64,000 nucleotides of DNA from Enterobacter chuandaensis (GTDB lineage: Bacteria > Pseudomonadota > Gammaproteobacteria > Enterobacterales > Enterobacteriaceae): positions 62,001 to 126,000 of the forward strand of contig NZ_QZCS01000006.1 of the NCBI RefSeq assembly GCF_003594915.1. The letters are read 5' to 3'. This document shows positions 46,647-58,348 of this stretch, piece after piece. The notes below the pieces were generated by a model. It was not told where the DNA came from. It was given only the letters and a program-made list of their open reading frames with translations, and made no database searches. The number at the start of each line of letters is the position of its first letter. Positions within the stretch are counted from its first letter, which is position 1. The position numbers were made by a program, and so were the translations under genes.

Positions 46647-47501
46647 TTACACCAGCGTGCCGTAAATCGTCAGCAGCGCCACAATCACCACCACCACAAA
46701 CGAGGTTTTCTTCGCCATTGAGACGGCGGCTTTTGGCGTTTCGATCCTGTCGGTATGCGGCTCTCGCGCCAGCGAGAACTGCGCCAGGCGCGTCAACACC
46801 TGATACTGCGACGTATGGCGGTCCGCAAGAGAGGCGAACCATGCGGGCAGCGCTTTTTCACCGTGACCAATTAACGCATACACCACGCCCACCAGACGCA
46901 CCGGGAGCCAGTCGAGCACGTGCAGGATGGCATCAATGCCCGAGAGCAAACGCTCGTGCGGCGTCAGGTAACGGGCAAGCCAGGTCTGCCAGGCGCGCAG
47001 GAACGCATATCCCATCAGCAGTACCGGCCCCCACGGGCCGCCCACCACGAACCAGAACAGCGGCGCCAGGTAATAGCGGAAGTTAATCCACAAAAGCGCG
47101 TTTTGCAGCTCGCGCAGAAACTCGCGCTCATCGCAGTCCGGCGGCACGCCGTGGATCATCGTCAGCTCGCTCGCCATGGCACCGCGCGCGTGGGCATCAT
47201 CACGGGAGGCGGCTTTCAGGTAGGCGTGATAGTGCAAACGCACCTTACCCGCACCGATGCACAGCACCCCAAGCAGGATCCACACCACCAGCAGCGGCAC
47301 GTTGAAAAAGAGTCCGTACAGCGAGCGCAGCAGCAGGAAAGTAATAAGCATGACGCCCGCCATCATCAACAGCGTACGCAGCATGGAAAAGTGCTTAATC
47401 CGGCGGAATATCACCTCCAGCCGGTGATCCAGATGCCAGTGCTCGCCGAGCTTGAACAGGCGTTCAGCGATGATAACCAGCAGCATGGTGAACAACGTCA
47501 T
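46647..47501 (-). CDS. ampE: Inner-membrane protein AmpE
   Basis: This 284-residue integral membrane protein has the same length as E. coli AmpE, with about four hydrophobic segments (first at the N-terminus, next near 40-75, one near 140-165, last at the C-terminus). It is cotranscribed with ampD (9-bp gap). It is described as a regulatory membrane protein of beta-lactamase induction, but its mechanism is unproven. Confidence 0.95.
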   Translation of the reverse strand: MTLFTMLLVIIAERLFKLGEHWHLDHRLEVIFRRIKHFSMLRTLLMMAGVMLITFLLLRSLYGLFFNVPLLVVWILLGVLCIGAGKVRLHYHAYLKAASRDDAHARGAMASELTMIHGVPPDCDEREFLRELQNALLWINFRYYLAPLFWFVVGGPWGPVLLMGYAFLRAWQTWLARYLTPHERLLSGIDAILHVLDWLPVRLVGVVYALIGHGEKALPAWFASLADRHTSQYQVLTRLAQFSLAREPHTDRIETPKAAVSMAKKTSFVVVVIVALLTIYGTLV

Positions 47502-47510
47502 GGTATCTCC

Positions 47511-49043
<1,533 letters not shown>

Positions 49044-49050
49044 CACTCGC

Positions 49051-49074
49051 TCCCCTCTCTGCGCGGAGAGGGGA
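49051..49074. repeat. Palindrome after nadC
   Basis: CCCCTCTC (49052-49059) and GAGAGGGG (49066-49073), plus a flanking T-A pair, enclose TGCGCG. It starts 8 bp after the nadC stop and resembles the CCCTCTCCC repeat family stems. It probably marks the nadC transcript end. Confidence 0.65.
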
Positions 49075-49185
49075 ATTTCAGCCTCGCTCGCAATTCCGTT
49101 GCCCTTTTCTGCAACGCGGAATGAAATCTCTGAAGCTCCTTTCTCGTTCTCTTTTTTGCCCCTCGTTTCTGCCCTTTCCCGCTGA

Positions 49186-49203
49186 CAAAGTAGCGCCACT
49201 TTG
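49186..49203 (+). promoter_or_regulatory. Dyad just before ppdD
   Basis: CAAAGT-AGCGCC-ACTTTG (49186-49203) is a perfect 6-bp dyad next to the ppdD ribosome site (AAGGAG, 49208-49213). It could be an operator or an RNA hairpin. It is not a recognisable CRP-S (TGCGA-N6-TCGCA) site. Confidence 0.3.
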
Positions 49204-49217
49204 CATAAGGAGCAGAT

Positions 49218-49655
49218 ATGAACAGACAACAAGGATTCACACTCATTGAGCTGATGGTGGTCATTGGCATTATTGCGATTCTGAGCGCCATCGGCGTTCC
49301 CGCCTATCAGAACTACCTTCGTAAAGCAGCTCTCACCGATATGCTGCAAACCTTCGTTCCCTATCGCACTGCCATTGAGCTGTGCGCGCTGGATCATGGT
49401 GGCGTAGAGAGCTGCGATGCGGGCAGTAACGGCATCCCTTCCCCCACCACGACGCGTTACGTCTCGGGGATGAGCGTGGCGAAAGGGATCGTGAGTCTGA
49501 CAGGCCAGGAGAGCCTGAACGGGCTGACGGTCATCATGACGCCGCAGTGGAGCACCGGCAACGGCATGACGGGCTGGATGCGTGACTGCAATATCAGTGC
49601 TGACAGCGCGCTTAAGCAGGCCTGCGAAGACGTTTTCCGCTTCGACACTCACTAA
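49218..49655 (+). CDS. ppdD: Type IV major prepilin PpdD
   Basis: This is a prepilin peptidase-dependent pilin of 145 residues. A short leader MNRQQG is cut before F7. The mature N-terminus FTLIELMVVIGIIAILSAIG has the conserved Glu at mature position 5 and forms the hydrophobic assembly helix. Four Cys lie in the C-terminal part. It is normally silent in E. coli but can form pili. hofB and hofC follow. AAGGAG lies 4 nt before the ATG. Confidence 0.96.
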   Translation: MNRQQGFTLIELMVVIGIIAILSAIGVPAYQNYLRKAALTDMLQTFVPYRTAIELCALDHGGVESCDAGSNGIPSPTTTRYVSGMSVAKGIVSLTGQESLNGLTVIMTPQWSTGNGMTGWMRDCNISADSALKQACEDVFRFDTH

Positions 49656-49665
49656 GGAGCGGATA

Positions 49666-51048
49666 ATGAACACCGATCAACTCGTGGCGCTTTGTCTTCG
49701 CCATCACGCTCTGCTGCTCACCAGCGACAGCGATATGATTAGCATCGCCGTCGTGGGAAACCCGGCAACTGAGCTGATGGAGGCCCTGCGATTCGCAACC
49801 CAGAAGCGGATTGATATCGAATGCTGGAGCGCTGAACGCATGGAAAAGCACCGGCAATTAACCGCACAGTCGCATCTGCCCGTCGTTTCGCAAACCCACT
49901 CAGCGGTGGATATCCTTAACCATACGCTGCAGCAGGCGATAAGCCAGCGCGCATCCGACATTCATATTGAGCCGATGGAACACGCCTGCCAGATCCGCCT
50001 GCGTATCGACGGCGTACTTTGCCCACAGCCTCCTCTTTCCGCTGCGCTGGCGACGATGCTCAGCGCCCGGTTAAAAGTGCTGGGTAATCTGGATATCGCT
50101 GAACGCCGCTTACCGCAGGATGGCCAGTTTACGGTTGAGCTAACAAACGAGCCGGTCTCGTTTCGTATCGCCACGCTTCCCTGCAGCGGCGGTGAGAAAA
50201 TTGTGCTGCGTCTGCTGCATCAGGTTCAGCAGGCGCTTGAACCGAAAGCGCTTGGTATGAGCGCTCAACAGCTGGCCTGTTTTAATGAGGTGCTCCACCA
50301 GCCTCAGGGGCTGATTCTGGTCACCGGCCCCACGGGCAGCGGCAAAACCGTAACGCTGTACAGCGCGCTGCAGGCGCGTAACACTCCTGATGTCAACATC
50401 TGCAGCGTAGAGGATCCCATTGAAATCCCGCTTGCGGGGCTGAATCAGACGCAGATTAACCCCCGCGCGGGCTTAACCTTCCAGAGCGTGTTGAGGGCGC
50501 TGCTTCGTCAGGATCCCGACATCATTATGGTCGGTGAAATTCGCGATGGCGAAACGGCAGAAATCGCCATTAATGCCGCGCAGACCGGCCATCTGGTGCT
50601 GTCGACGCTGCACACCAACTCAACGACGGAAACCCTCATTCGCCTGGAGCAAATGGGCGTCGCGCGGTGGATGATCTCTTCCGCGCTCACGATGGTGATT
50701 GCCCAGCGGCTGGTTCGGCGTCTGTGTCCACACTGCCGACAGAAAACCGGGGAACATACAGACTTACCCCGCTCGGTCTGGCGGCAGCCGCTTCCACGCT
50801 GGCAGCCTGCAGGCTGCGAGCGTTGCTACCACGGTTTTTATGGCCGCCTGGCTATTTTTGAAGTGCTTGCAATCGATAATCCCCTGCGGCAGGTGATTGC
50901 CAGCGGAGCAGGCGTCGAGGTGATAGAAGCCAGCGCCCGGCAGGCAGGATTAGTCTCGCTGTTTGAACATGGCTGTATGGCCGTTGAACAAGGGATGACC
51001 ACGCTCGAGGAGTTAATGCGAGTTCTGGGTATGCCCGATGGCTGCTAA
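49666..51048 (+). CDS. hofB: Type IV pilus assembly ATPase HofB (GspE/PilB)
   Basis: This cytoplasmic ATPase drives pilus extension. It has 460 residues. Walker A is VTGPTGSGKTVTLY near 225-238, the Asp box is around SVEDPIE, and Walker B is DPDIIMVGEIRDGETAE. The His box is GHLVLSTLHTNS. A tetracysteine zinc site (CPHCRQ and CERCYHGFYGR) is retained. The start is ATG 49666 with AAGGAGCGG upstream. An earlier in-frame start inside ppdD is rejected. It overlaps hofC by 11 bases. Confidence 0.95.
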   Translation: MNTDQLVALCLRHHALLLTSDSDMISIAVVGNPATELMEALRFATQKRIDIECWSAERMEKHRQLTAQSHLPVVSQTHSAVDILNHTLQQAISQRASDIHIEPMEHACQIRLRIDGVLCPQPPLSAALATMLSARLKVLGNLDIAERRLPQDGQFTVELTNEPVSFRIATLPCSGGEKIVLRLLHQVQQALEPKALGMSAQQLACFNEVLHQPQGLILVTGPTGSGKTVTLYSALQARNTPDVNICSVEDPIEIPLAGLNQTQINPRAGLTFQSVLRALLRQDPDIIMVGEIRDGETAEIAINAAQTGHLVLSTLHTNSTTETLIRLEQMGVARWMISSALTMVIAQRLVRRLCPHCRQKTGEHTDLPRSVWRQPLPRWQPAGCERCYHGFYGRLAIFEVLAIDNPLRQVIASGAGVEVIEASARQAGLVSLFEHGCMAVEQGMTTLEELMRVLGMPDGC

Positions 51049-52222
51049 TCAACTCTGGCGCTGGCGAGCGCTCACCAAAGAAGGGGAGCCCAGAAGCGGG
51101 GCTCTCTGGGCAGAAGACCGCAACGCGGCCTTCACCAGGCTGATGCGTGAGGATCTCCATCCTTTGACGTTAACCCGATGCCCTCCGCGACACCGCTGGC
51201 GACCACATCACTGCTACGAGATGTTTCGCCAGCTTGCAACGCTTCTGCAGGCTGGCCTGACGCTTGCGCATAGCCTGCAAATGCTGGCAGAACAGCATCC
51301 ACTCGAACCGTGGCGGGCGCTGCTGCAAAGCGTTGCCGATGAGCTCAGCGAAGGGTCTCCTTTTTCTGAGGCGCTCAAACGGTGGCCAGCGGTCTTTAGC
51401 CCACTGCATATCTCAATGGTGAAGACCGGGGAGCTAACGGGAAAGCTTGAAGAGTGCTGCCGTCAGCTTGCTGAGCAGCAAAAATCGCAGCAGCAACTCA
51501 GTGCGAAAGTGCAAAAAGCGCTTCGCTACCCGGCGATCGTCCTGATGCTGGCCGTGCTCGTCGTACTGGCAATGGTCACCCTGGTATTGCCCGAATTTGC
51601 CGCGATCTACAAAACGTTTAATACTCCGCTTCCGGCGCTGACGCGAATTGTGATGGGGATAGCCGCTTTTATGCAGTCATATGCCCTCGCACTCTTCGCG
51701 ATGCTACTGATTCCTGTCATCGCAGCCCGGGCTCTGCGGCACCATCCTCGCTGGCAGCGTATTCTGTTGCATATGCCCGTAATGGGAACGCTAATAAAAG
51801 GGCAAAAAATGGGGCAGATTTTCACCGTGCTGTCGCTCACGCAGCAGGCGGGCATTGCTTTCCTGCAGGGGCTTGAGAGTGCAGAGGAGACCGTTGAAAG
51901 CCGGTACTGGCAAGAGATTCTTCGCAGTGTGCGGGAGGACATTGAAAAAGGTCTCCCCGTCTGGTCATCTTTTCAGAAGGCGGCATTGTTTACCCCGCTC
52001 TGTATTCAGCTTTTGCGAACCGGCGAGATGTCAGGTTCGCTGGACGTGATGCTGGCAAATCTTGCCCGTCATCACACGGAGCAAACCTTTCAGTTAGCCG
52101 ATAATCTGGCAGCGCTTCTGGAGCCGCTGCTCCTGGTTGTGACGGGGGTCATCATCGGCACGCTGGTGGTGGCAATGTATTTGCCAATCTTCCATCTGGG
52201 GGATGCGATGAGCGCGGGATAG
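51038..52222 (+). CDS. hofC: Type IV pilus inner-membrane platform protein HofC (PilC/GspF)
   Basis: This is the polytopic platform protein of the pilus machine, with 394 residues and two T2SF domains: EMFRQLATLLQAGLTLAHSL near 55-75, and QIFTVLSLTQQAGIAFLQGL in the second. Hydrophobic segments lie near 168-190, 218-238 and 365-390. ATG 51038 sits inside the end of hofB, so translation is coupled. The rest of the pilus machinery is elsewhere. It converges with guaC across a hairpin. Confidence 0.95.
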   Translation: MAANQLWRWRALTKEGEPRSGALWAEDRNAAFTRLMREDLHPLTLTRCPPRHRWRPHHCYEMFRQLATLLQAGLTLAHSLQMLAEQHPLEPWRALLQSVADELSEGSPFSEALKRWPAVFSPLHISMVKTGELTGKLEECCRQLAEQQKSQQQLSAKVQKALRYPAIVLMLAVLVVLAMVTLVLPEFAAIYKTFNTPLPALTRIVMGIAAFMQSYALALFAMLLIPVIAARALRHHPRWQRILLHMPVMGTLIKGQKMGQIFTVLSLTQQAGIAFLQGLESAEETVESRYWQEILRSVREDIEKGLPVWSSFQKAALFTPLCIQLLRTGEMSGSLDVMLANLARHHTEQTFQLADNLAALLEPLLLVVTGVIIGTLVVAMYLPIFHLGDAMSAG

Positions 52223-52228
52223 TGCATT

Positions 52229-52252
52229 GCTGGCGCACGAGCATGCGCCAGC
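52229..52252. terminator. Hairpin between hofC and guaC
   Basis: A perfect 9-bp stem GCTGGCGCA/TGCGCCAGC (52229-52237, 52244-52252) lies between convergent stops, without T-runs on either side. Confidence 0.5.
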
Positions 52253-52260
52253 GAAAGCCA

Positions 52261-53304
52261 TTACAGGCTGTTGAAAACGCGGTTTTCCTGCTCCTGAACG
52301 CGAATAAACGTTGTGCGTTTCGTCAGCTCTTTCAGGCGGGATGCACCGACGTAGGTACAGGCTGAGCGCAGGCCGCCCAGGATGTCGCGCGCGGTGTTTT
52401 CAACCGGGCCGCGCAGAGGCAGCTTCACGGTTTTGCCTTCTGCCGCACGGTATTTGGCCACGCCACCGACGTGGCGGGTCATCGCGGATTCAGAGCTCAT
52501 ACCGTAGAACAGCATGAATTTCTCGCCGTTTTCTTCCACTACGGTGCCGCCGCTCTCTTCGTGGCCTGCCAGCATACCGCCGAGCATCACGAAGTCCGCG
52601 CCGCCGCCAAAGGCTTTAGCCACGTCGCCTGGCATGGTGCAACCGCCGTCGCTGATGATCTGGCCGCCCAGACCGTGCGCCGCATCGGCACATTCAATCA
52701 CCGCAGAGAGCTGCGGATAACCGACACCGGTCTTGACGCGCGTGGTGCATACGGAACCCGGACCAATGCCCACTTTCACGATGTCAGCCCCGGAAAGAAT
52801 CAGCTCTTCACACATTTCTCCGGTCACCACGTTGCCCGCGATGATAGTTTTGGTCGGCCAGGCCTGGCGCGCCTTGCTGACGAACTGCACGAAATGCTCG
52901 GAGTAACCGTTCGCCACATCAATACAAACGAAGTTAAGCGCCGGGTTAGCATTCAGGATCTGTTTGGTCTTCTCGAAATCGGCATCGGAGGTACCGGTAG
53001 AAACCATTACGTGCTTCACCACGTCAGCAGACGCTGAGGCAACAAACGCATTCCACTCTTCAGGGGTGTAGTGTTTGTGGACCGCGGTAAGAATATCGAA
53101 CTGAGCCAGCGCCATTGCCATCTCAAAGGTACCGACCGTATCCATGTTGGCAGCAATGATTGGCACGCCAGACCAGGTCTGACCGGAATGCTTAAAGGTG
53201 AATTGACGTTCGAGTTCAACGTCTGAGCGACTTTTCAGTGTAGAGCGTTTAGGGCGGATAAGAACGTCTTTGAAACCTAACTTCAGATCTTCTTCGATAC
53301 GCAT
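52261..53304 (-). CDS. guaC: GMP reductase
   Basis: GuaC reduces GMP to IMP with NADPH, balancing purine nucleotides. It has 347 residues and is an IMPDH-like TIM barrel. The catalytic loop is [17 protein letters not shown] with the active-site Cys near 186. [15 protein letters not shown] and [27 protein letters not shown] are diagnostic. It is divergent from coaE with a 228-bp gap. Confidence 0.97.
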   Translation of the reverse strand: MRIEEDLKLGFKDVLIRPKRSTLKSRSDVELERQFTFKHSGQTWSGVPIIAANMDTVGTFEMAMALAQFDILTAVHKHYTPEEWNAFVASASADVVKHVMVSTGTSDADFEKTKQILNANPALNFVCIDVANGYSEHFVQFVSKARQAWPTKTIIAGNVVTGEMCEELILSGADIVKVGIGPGSVCTTRVKTGVGYPQLSAVIECADAAHGLGGQIISDGGCTMPGDVAKAFGGGADFVMLGGMLAGHEESGGTVVEENGEKFMLFYGMSSESAMTRHVGGVAKYRAAEGKTVKLPLRGPVENTARDILGGLRSACTYVGASRLKELTKRTTFIRVQEQENRVFNSL

Positions 53305-53414
53305 GTGCGGATTCCTGGGGTTAGAGGCAAATATGTTAAAAGCACAACTCCAGTGACGCTATCATACGCACTAATACCTGCTCCGCAAGACTGCGAAATT
53401 CTCTTTTTTTACGC

Positions 53415-53488
53415 TACAATCCTATAAATTTACCTGGTAAAAAGCCGGTAAAGAGAGCCAAACATTTGCTGTCGCACGTTTGTTTTTT
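53415..53488 (+). promoter_or_regulatory. Short-transcript or attenuator candidate before coaE
   Basis: TACAAT (53415-53420) is a good -10. About 60 bp later a hairpin CAAAC/GTTTG with inner TGC/GCA (53459-53463, 53478-53482) is followed by TTTTTT. This predicts a 65-70-nt transcript ending 45 bp before coaE. It could be a small RNA, an attenuator, or chance. Confidence 0.35.
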
Positions 53489-53532
53489 AAGCATCTGATT
53501 TTAATAATGAATAATTCCCAGGATTTGATTTA

Positions 53533-54153
53533 ATGGGGTATATCGTCGCATTAACCGGCGGCATCGGTAGTGGCAAAAGTACCGTTGCGGACGCGTTTTC
53601 TCGTCTTGGCATCGCGATTATTGATGCTGATATCATTGCCCGTCAGGTGGTAGAGCCCCATACACCCGCGCTAAAGGCCATCGCAGACCATTTTGGTCAG
53701 GCTATCATCAATGCCGATGGCACACTGAATCGCCGCCAGCTTCGCGAATGCATTTTTTCCGATTCTGCGGAAAAAGCCTGGCTTAATGCCCTGCTCCACC
53801 CCATTATCCATCAGGAAACTCAGCGTCAGATAGCCGCAGCCCGCTCGCCTTATGTCTTGTGGGTGGTTCCGCTCCTGGTTGAAAATCAGCTGCATAAGAA
53901 AGCCGATCGGGTACTGGTGATTGATGTTGCACCCGAGACGCAAATCCAGCGAACCATGACGCGCGACCATGTCTCGCGTGAACATGCTGAACAAATTCTT
54001 GCCGCTCAGGCCACGCGCGCTCAGCGCCTTGCCGTTGCGGATGATGTCATTGATAATAACGGCGCACCAGATGCCATTGCATCGGATGTTGCCCGTCTGC
54101 ACGCGCAGTATCTGTCGTTCGCCGCGCAGGCCGTTGCACAGGAAAAACCATAA
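53533..54153 (+). CDS. coaE: Dephospho-CoA kinase
   Basis: CoaE phosphorylates dephospho-CoA in the last step of CoA synthesis. It has 206 residues. The P-loop is [14 protein letters not shown] near 6-19, followed by [12 protein letters not shown], and the lid region has RTMTRD. It completes the pathway whose early genes panBCD are also in this window. zapD begins on the last base of its stop (TAATG). Confidence 0.97.
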   Translation: MGYIVALTGGIGSGKSTVADAFSRLGIAIIDADIIARQVVEPHTPALKAIADHFGQAIINADGTLNRRQLRECIFSDSAEKAWLNALLHPIIHQETQRQIAAARSPYVLWVVPLLVENQLHKKADRVLVIDVAPETQIQRTMTRDHVSREHAEQILAAQATRAQRLAVADDVIDNNGAPDAIASDVARLHAQYLSFAAQAVAQEKP

Positions 54154-54896
54154 TGTCGACTCACATCCTTTTTGAGCATCCGCTTAATGAAAAAATGCGT
54201 ACCTGGCTGCGCATAGAATTTCTCATCCAACAGCTTTCACAACATCTGCCTGTTAACGATCATGCCACGGCGTTGCACTTCTTTCGCAACGTAGGCGATC
54301 TGCTGGATGTGATTGAGCGTGGCGATGTCCGCACTGAGCTGTTGAAAGAGCTGGAGCGCCAGCAGCGTAAATTACAGGCCTGGGCCGAAGTGCCGGGCGT
54401 GGATCAAAGTCGAATTGACGCCTTACGTCAGCAGTTGAAAAACAGCAGCACGACGCTGATGGCCGCACCGCGCGTCGGACAGTTTTTACGAGAGGATCGT
54501 TTAATTGCGCTGGTGCGCCAGCGTCTGAGCATACCGGGCGGATGTTGCAGTTTTGACCTGCCAACGCTGCATATGTGGCTGCACATGCCTCAGGAACAGC
54601 GCGATCGCCAGGTGAACAACTGGCTGGGAAGCCTGGAGCCAATGCATCAGACGTTATCGCTCATCCTCGATCTTGTGCGTAACTCAGCCCCGTTCCGCAA
54701 GCAAACCAGCCTCAATGGTTTCTATCAGGACAACGGCGACGACGCCGATCTGCTGCGCCTGAACCTGTCTCTCGACGAACAGCTTTACCCGCAAATATCC
54801 GGGCATAAAAGCCGTTTCGCGATCCGCTTTATGCCGCTGGACAGTGAAAATGGCACCGTGCCGGAACGCCTCGATTTTGAACTGGCCTGTTGTTAA
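54153..54896 (+). CDS. zapD: Cell division protein ZapD
   Basis: ZapD bundles FtsZ filaments at the division ring. It has 247 residues, as in E. coli. It starts [20 protein letters not shown], with an alpha-helical N-terminal domain and a beta-rich C-terminal domain typical of the family. ATG 54153 overlaps the coaE stop by one base and yacG follows 9 bp after, so coaE-zapD-yacG is an operon. Confidence 0.97.
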   Translation: MSTHILFEHPLNEKMRTWLRIEFLIQQLSQHLPVNDHATALHFFRNVGDLLDVIERGDVRTELLKELERQQRKLQAWAEVPGVDQSRIDALRQQLKNSSTTLMAAPRVGQFLREDRLIALVRQRLSIPGGCCSFDLPTLHMWLHMPQEQRDRQVNNWLGSLEPMHQTLSLILDLVRNSAPFRKQTSLNGFYQDNGDDADLLRLNLSLDEQLYPQISGHKSRFAIRFMPLDSENGTVPERLDFELACC

Positions 54897-54905
54897 GGAG
54901 TGCCA

Positions 54906-55100
54906 ATGTCTGACATCACAACCGTAAACTGCCCGACCTGTGGCAAAACCGTTGTCTGGGGCGAAGTGAGTCCGTTCCGCCCATTCTGCTGCAAGCGCTG
55001 TCAGCTCATTGACCTGGGCGAATGGGCGGCGGAAGAGAAACGCATTCCAAGCGAAGGCGATCTCTCGGACAGCGATGACTGGAGTGAAAGCCAGCAGTAA
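54906..55100 (+). CDS. yacG: DNA gyrase inhibitor YacG
   Basis: This 64-residue zinc protein binds GyrB and inhibits gyrase in vitro. Zinc ligands are visible in CPTCGK (C9, C12) and [15 protein letters not shown] (two of C28, C29 and C32). The extra Cys at the third position (CCKRC; E. coli has CSKRC) is a minor variation. AAGGAG lies 5 nt before ATG 54906. A GTG two codons upstream would overlap the ribosome site and is rejected. Confidence 0.95.
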   Translation: MSDITTVNCPTCGKTVVWGEVSPFRPFCCKRCQLIDLGEWAAEEKRIPSEGDLSDSDDWSESQQ

Positions 55101-55108
55101 CATCCAAA

Positions 55109-55134
55109 GCCTGCTGGCGCTTCGCTTAGCAGGC
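55109..55134. terminator. Hairpin between yacG and mutT
   Basis: GCCTGCT (55109-55115) and AGCAGGC (55128-55134), with inner GCG/CGC, lie between the convergent stops. There is no T-run. Confidence 0.5.
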
Positions 55135-55137
55135 CTG

Positions 55138-55527
55138 CTATTGTGCAGCTAACCGCAGGATAACGGGCTCATTAGCTGGCGGAAATTTTTCGGCATCACT
55201 GGCCTGAAGTTCCACCCAGTTACCCGGCTGTCCCTCTTTTCCCCAGGGTTCACCTTCCCAGTTTTCCACCAGCCAGAACCACAGCGTGATGTGCCTGTCC
55301 GGAAACTGGTATTCAAGCTTATCAAACAGCGTTGCGCCAAGCGGAGTTATTCCCACCTCTTCCTGAAGCTCCCGAATCAGCGCCTCTTCCGGCGTTTCAC
55401 CTGACTCGATTTTACCGCCAGGAAACTCCCACTTGTTCGCCATATGGGCGTCGGCAGCGCGCTGGGTGATGAAGATTTGGTTTTGCGGGTTGCGAATAAT
55501 CCCGACAGCAATTTGCAGTATTTTCAT
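55138..55527 (-). CDS. mutT: 8-oxo-dGTP diphosphatase MutT
   Basis: MutT hydrolyses 8-oxo-dGTP to the monophosphate and so prevents A:T to C:G changes. It has 129 residues. The Nudix box spans residues 38-60 with E44 and the RELQEEVG core, all metal ligands present. It lies downstream of secA on the same strand, separated by a terminator. Confidence 0.97.
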   Translation of the reverse strand: MKILQIAVGIIRNPQNQIFITQRAADAHMANKWEFPGGKIESGETPEEALIRELQEEVGITPLGATLFDKLEYQFPDRHITLWFWLVENWEGEPWGKEGQPGNWVELQASDAEKFPPANEPVILRLAAQ

Positions 55528-55541
55528 AGTGTCACTTCCAT

Positions 55542-55570
55542 AAAAAAGGCGCAGAAATCTGCGCCTTTTT
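55542..55570 (-). terminator. secA terminator (bidirectional form)
   Basis: A-run, GGCGCAGA-AA-TCTGCGCC, T-run (stem 55548-55555 and 55558-55565) lies 18 bp after the secA stop. The T-run on the minus strand has six T. Confidence 0.9.
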
Positions 55571-55583
55571 GTTTTTTATGAAC

Positions 55584-58289
55584 TTAGCTCAGACGGCCGT
55601 GGCACGCCTTGTACTTTTTACCGGAACCACACGGGCACGGATCGTTACGACCCACTTTACGATCGCCGGTCTGTGCGGCGATCGCGGCTGCGGCTTCGCT
55701 TTCGTCAGTCTGGTGGCTCAGCTGCTGCATCTGCGCCAGACGCTCAGCTTCTTCACGACGCTGCTGCTCCATCGCTTCCACTTCTTCCGGCATGCGCACC
55801 TGAACCTTGCTCAGGGTGCTGATTACTTCGTACTTCAGTGATTCCAGCATAGAGGCAAACATGGAGAAGGATTCACGCTTGTACTCCTGCTTCGGATCTT
55901 TCTGCGCATAGCCACGCAGGTGGATACCCTGACGCAGGTAGTCCATTGCCGCCAGGTGCTCTTTCCACAGGGAGTCCAGGGTCTGCAGCATGACGCCTTT
56001 CTCGAAGTGACGCATCATCTCTGCGCCAACCACTTCTTCCTTACGCTTGTAGACGTCCAGCGCGGTTTCGTAGATACGCTCGCGCAGGGTCTCTTCATGC
56101 AGCTCAGGCTCTTTATCCAGCCACTCTTTGATTGGCAGATCGAGATCGAAGTCGTTTTTCAGGCGTTCCTGCAGGCCTTCAACATCCCACATCTCTTCCA
56201 GAGACTGCGGTGGAATATGCGCGTCGATGGTGGCTTTAAACACATCTTCACGAATGCTGTTGATGGTTTCGCTCACGTCGGACACGTCCAGCAGTTCGTT
56301 ACGCTGGGTGTAAATTGCACGACGCTGGTCGTTGGCAACGTCATCGTATTCCAGCAGCTGCTTACGAATATCGAAGTTGCGGCTTTCCACTTTACGCTGG
56401 GCGTTAGCAATCGCCTTGGTGACCCACGGGTGCTCGATGGCTTCGCCTGGCTTCATGCCCAGCTTGCGCATCATGCCCGACACGCGGTCGGAGGCGAAAA
56501 TACGCATCAGCGCATCTTCCATAGACAGGTAGAAGCGGGAGGAACCGGCATCACCCTGACGACCTGCACGGCCGCGCAGCTGGTTGTCGATACGACGAGA
56601 TTCGTGACGCTCGGTACCAATGATGTGCAGACCACCGGATGCCAGCACCGCATCGTGACGCACCTGCCAGTCGGCTTTGATCTGCGCGATCTGTTCTGGC
56701 GTTGGGTTTTCCAGCTCCGCCACTTCCGCCTGCCAGCTACCGCCGAGCATAATATCGGTACCACGGCCTGCCATGTTGGTGGCGATGGTCACGGCTGCCG
56801 GATAACCCGCCTGCGCAACGATATCTGCTTCTTTGGCGTGGAATTTGGCGTTCAGAACATTGTGTTTGATGCCCGCTTTGGTCAGCTCGTTGGAAACCAC
56901 TTCAGATTTCTCAATCGAGATGGTCCCCACCAGCACCGGCTGACCATTGGCGGTACGATCGCGAATATCTTCGATGATCGCCTGAATTTTTTCCGCTTCG
57001 GTCATGTACACCAGGTCCGGCATATCTTTACGGATCATCGGACGGTTGGTTGGCACAACCACGGTATCCAGCTTGTAGATAGAGCTGAATTCAAACGCTT
57101 CGGTATCGGCAGTACCGGTCATCCCTGCCAGCTTCTCGTACAGACGGAAGTAGTTCTGGAAGGTGATAGAGGCCAGCGTCTGGTTTTCGTTTTGAATATC
57201 CACGCCTTCTTTGGCTTCAACAGCCTGGTGTAGACCGTCAGACCAGCGACGCCCCTGCATGGTACGGCCAGTATGTTCATCGACGATGATGACTTCACCG
57301 TCTTTTACGATGTAGTCGACGTCCCGGGTAAACAGCGCGTGGGCACGCAGCGCAGCGGTCACGTGGTGCATCAGCATGATATTGCTCGGGGAGTACAGGG
57401 ACTCACCCTCTTCCATGATGCCTTCAGCGACCAGCAGCTCTTCGATTTTCACCAGGCCGCGTTCAGTCAGGTTGACCTGACGCGCTTTTTCATCAACGGA
57501 GAAGTGGCCTTCACCCTGGAAGGTATCGGAGTCTTCTTTCTCCTGACGCAGCAGGTGTGGAATGATTTTGTCGACTTTACGGTACATTTCGGAGCTGTCT
57601 TCGGCCGGGCCGGAGATGATCAGCGGGGTACGCGCTTCATCGATCAGAATGGAGTCAACCTCATCCACCAGCGCATAGTGCAGCTTACGCTGTACGCGCT
57701 CTTCGGGGCTGAACGCCATGTTGTCGCGCAGGTAGTCGAAGCCGTATTCGTTGTTGGTGCCGTAGGTGATGTCCGCGTTGTAGGCTTCGCGCTTAGCGGG
57801 TGCCGGCAGTCCGGACATGTTAATGCCAACGGTCATGCCGAGGAATTCGAACAGCGGACGGTTATTTTCGGCGTCACGCTGCGCCAGATAGTCGTTGACG
57901 GTAACGACGTGAACCCCTTTACCGGTCAGTGCATTCAGGTAAGCCGGCAGCGTTGCGGTCAGGGTTTTACCTTCACCGGTACGCATTTCCGCGATGCAGC
58001 GCTCGTTGAGCACCATACCACCCAGCAGCTGAACGTCGAAGTGACGCATGCCGAACACACGCTTACTTGCTTCACGTACTACGGCGAAAGCTTCCGGGAT
58101 CAGGCTTTCTAAGGTTTCACCTTTTTCCAGACGCGCGCGGAATTCCGCGGTTTTCGCTTTCAGCTCGTCGTCGGAGAGCTTCTCCATCGCCGGTTCCATA
58201 CCGTTGATGACGTTTACCGCTTTGCGCATACGGCGCAGGGTACGATCGTTACGACTACCAAAAACTTTGGTTAATAATTTGATTAGCAT
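55584..58289 (-). CDS. secA: Preprotein translocase ATPase SecA
   Basis: SecA is the motor that pushes preproteins through SecYEG. It has 901 residues, as in E. coli. The Walker A-type motif is [11 protein letters not shown] near 102-112, followed by the DEVDS box ([15 protein letters not shown]), the preprotein-binding domain, and the helical scaffold. The C-terminal zinc tail binds SecB ([16 protein letters not shown]). Translation is controlled by SecM just upstream. Confidence 0.98.
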   Translation of the reverse strand: MLIKLLTKVFGSRNDRTLRRMRKAVNVINGMEPAMEKLSDDELKAKTAEFRARLEKGETLESLIPEAFAVVREASKRVFGMRHFDVQLLGGMVLNERCIAEMRTGEGKTLTATLPAYLNALTGKGVHVVTVNDYLAQRDAENNRPLFEFLGMTVGINMSGLPAPAKREAYNADITYGTNNEYGFDYLRDNMAFSPEERVQRKLHYALVDEVDSILIDEARTPLIISGPAEDSSEMYRKVDKIIPHLLRQEKEDSDTFQGEGHFSVDEKARQVNLTERGLVKIEELLVAEGIMEEGESLYSPSNIMLMHHVTAALRAHALFTRDVDYIVKDGEVIIVDEHTGRTMQGRRWSDGLHQAVEAKEGVDIQNENQTLASITFQNYFRLYEKLAGMTGTADTEAFEFSSIYKLDTVVVPTNRPMIRKDMPDLVYMTEAEKIQAIIEDIRDRTANGQPVLVGTISIEKSEVVSNELTKAGIKHNVLNAKFHAKEADIVAQAGYPAAVTIATNMAGRGTDIMLGGSWQAEVAELENPTPEQIAQIKADWQVRHDAVLASGGLHIIGTERHESRRIDNQLRGRAGRQGDAGSSRFYLSMEDALMRIFASDRVSGMMRKLGMKPGEAIEHPWVTKAIANAQRKVESRNFDIRKQLLEYDDVANDQRRAIYTQRNELLDVSDVSETINSIREDVFKATIDAHIPPQSLEEMWDVEGLQERLKNDFDLDLPIKEWLDKEPELHEETLRERIYETALDVYKRKEEVVGAEMMRHFEKGVMLQTLDSLWKEHLAAMDYLRQGIHLRGYAQKDPKQEYKRESFSMFASMLESLKYEVISTLSKVQVRMPEEVEAMEQQRREEAERLAQMQQLSHQTDESEAAAAIAAQTGDRKVGRNDPCPCGSGKKYKACHGRLS

Positions 58290-58348
58290 AATAAATTCTC
58301 AAACGCCCCAGATGGGCAGATAAATTAAGGTATTGAAAAAGGATTAAT

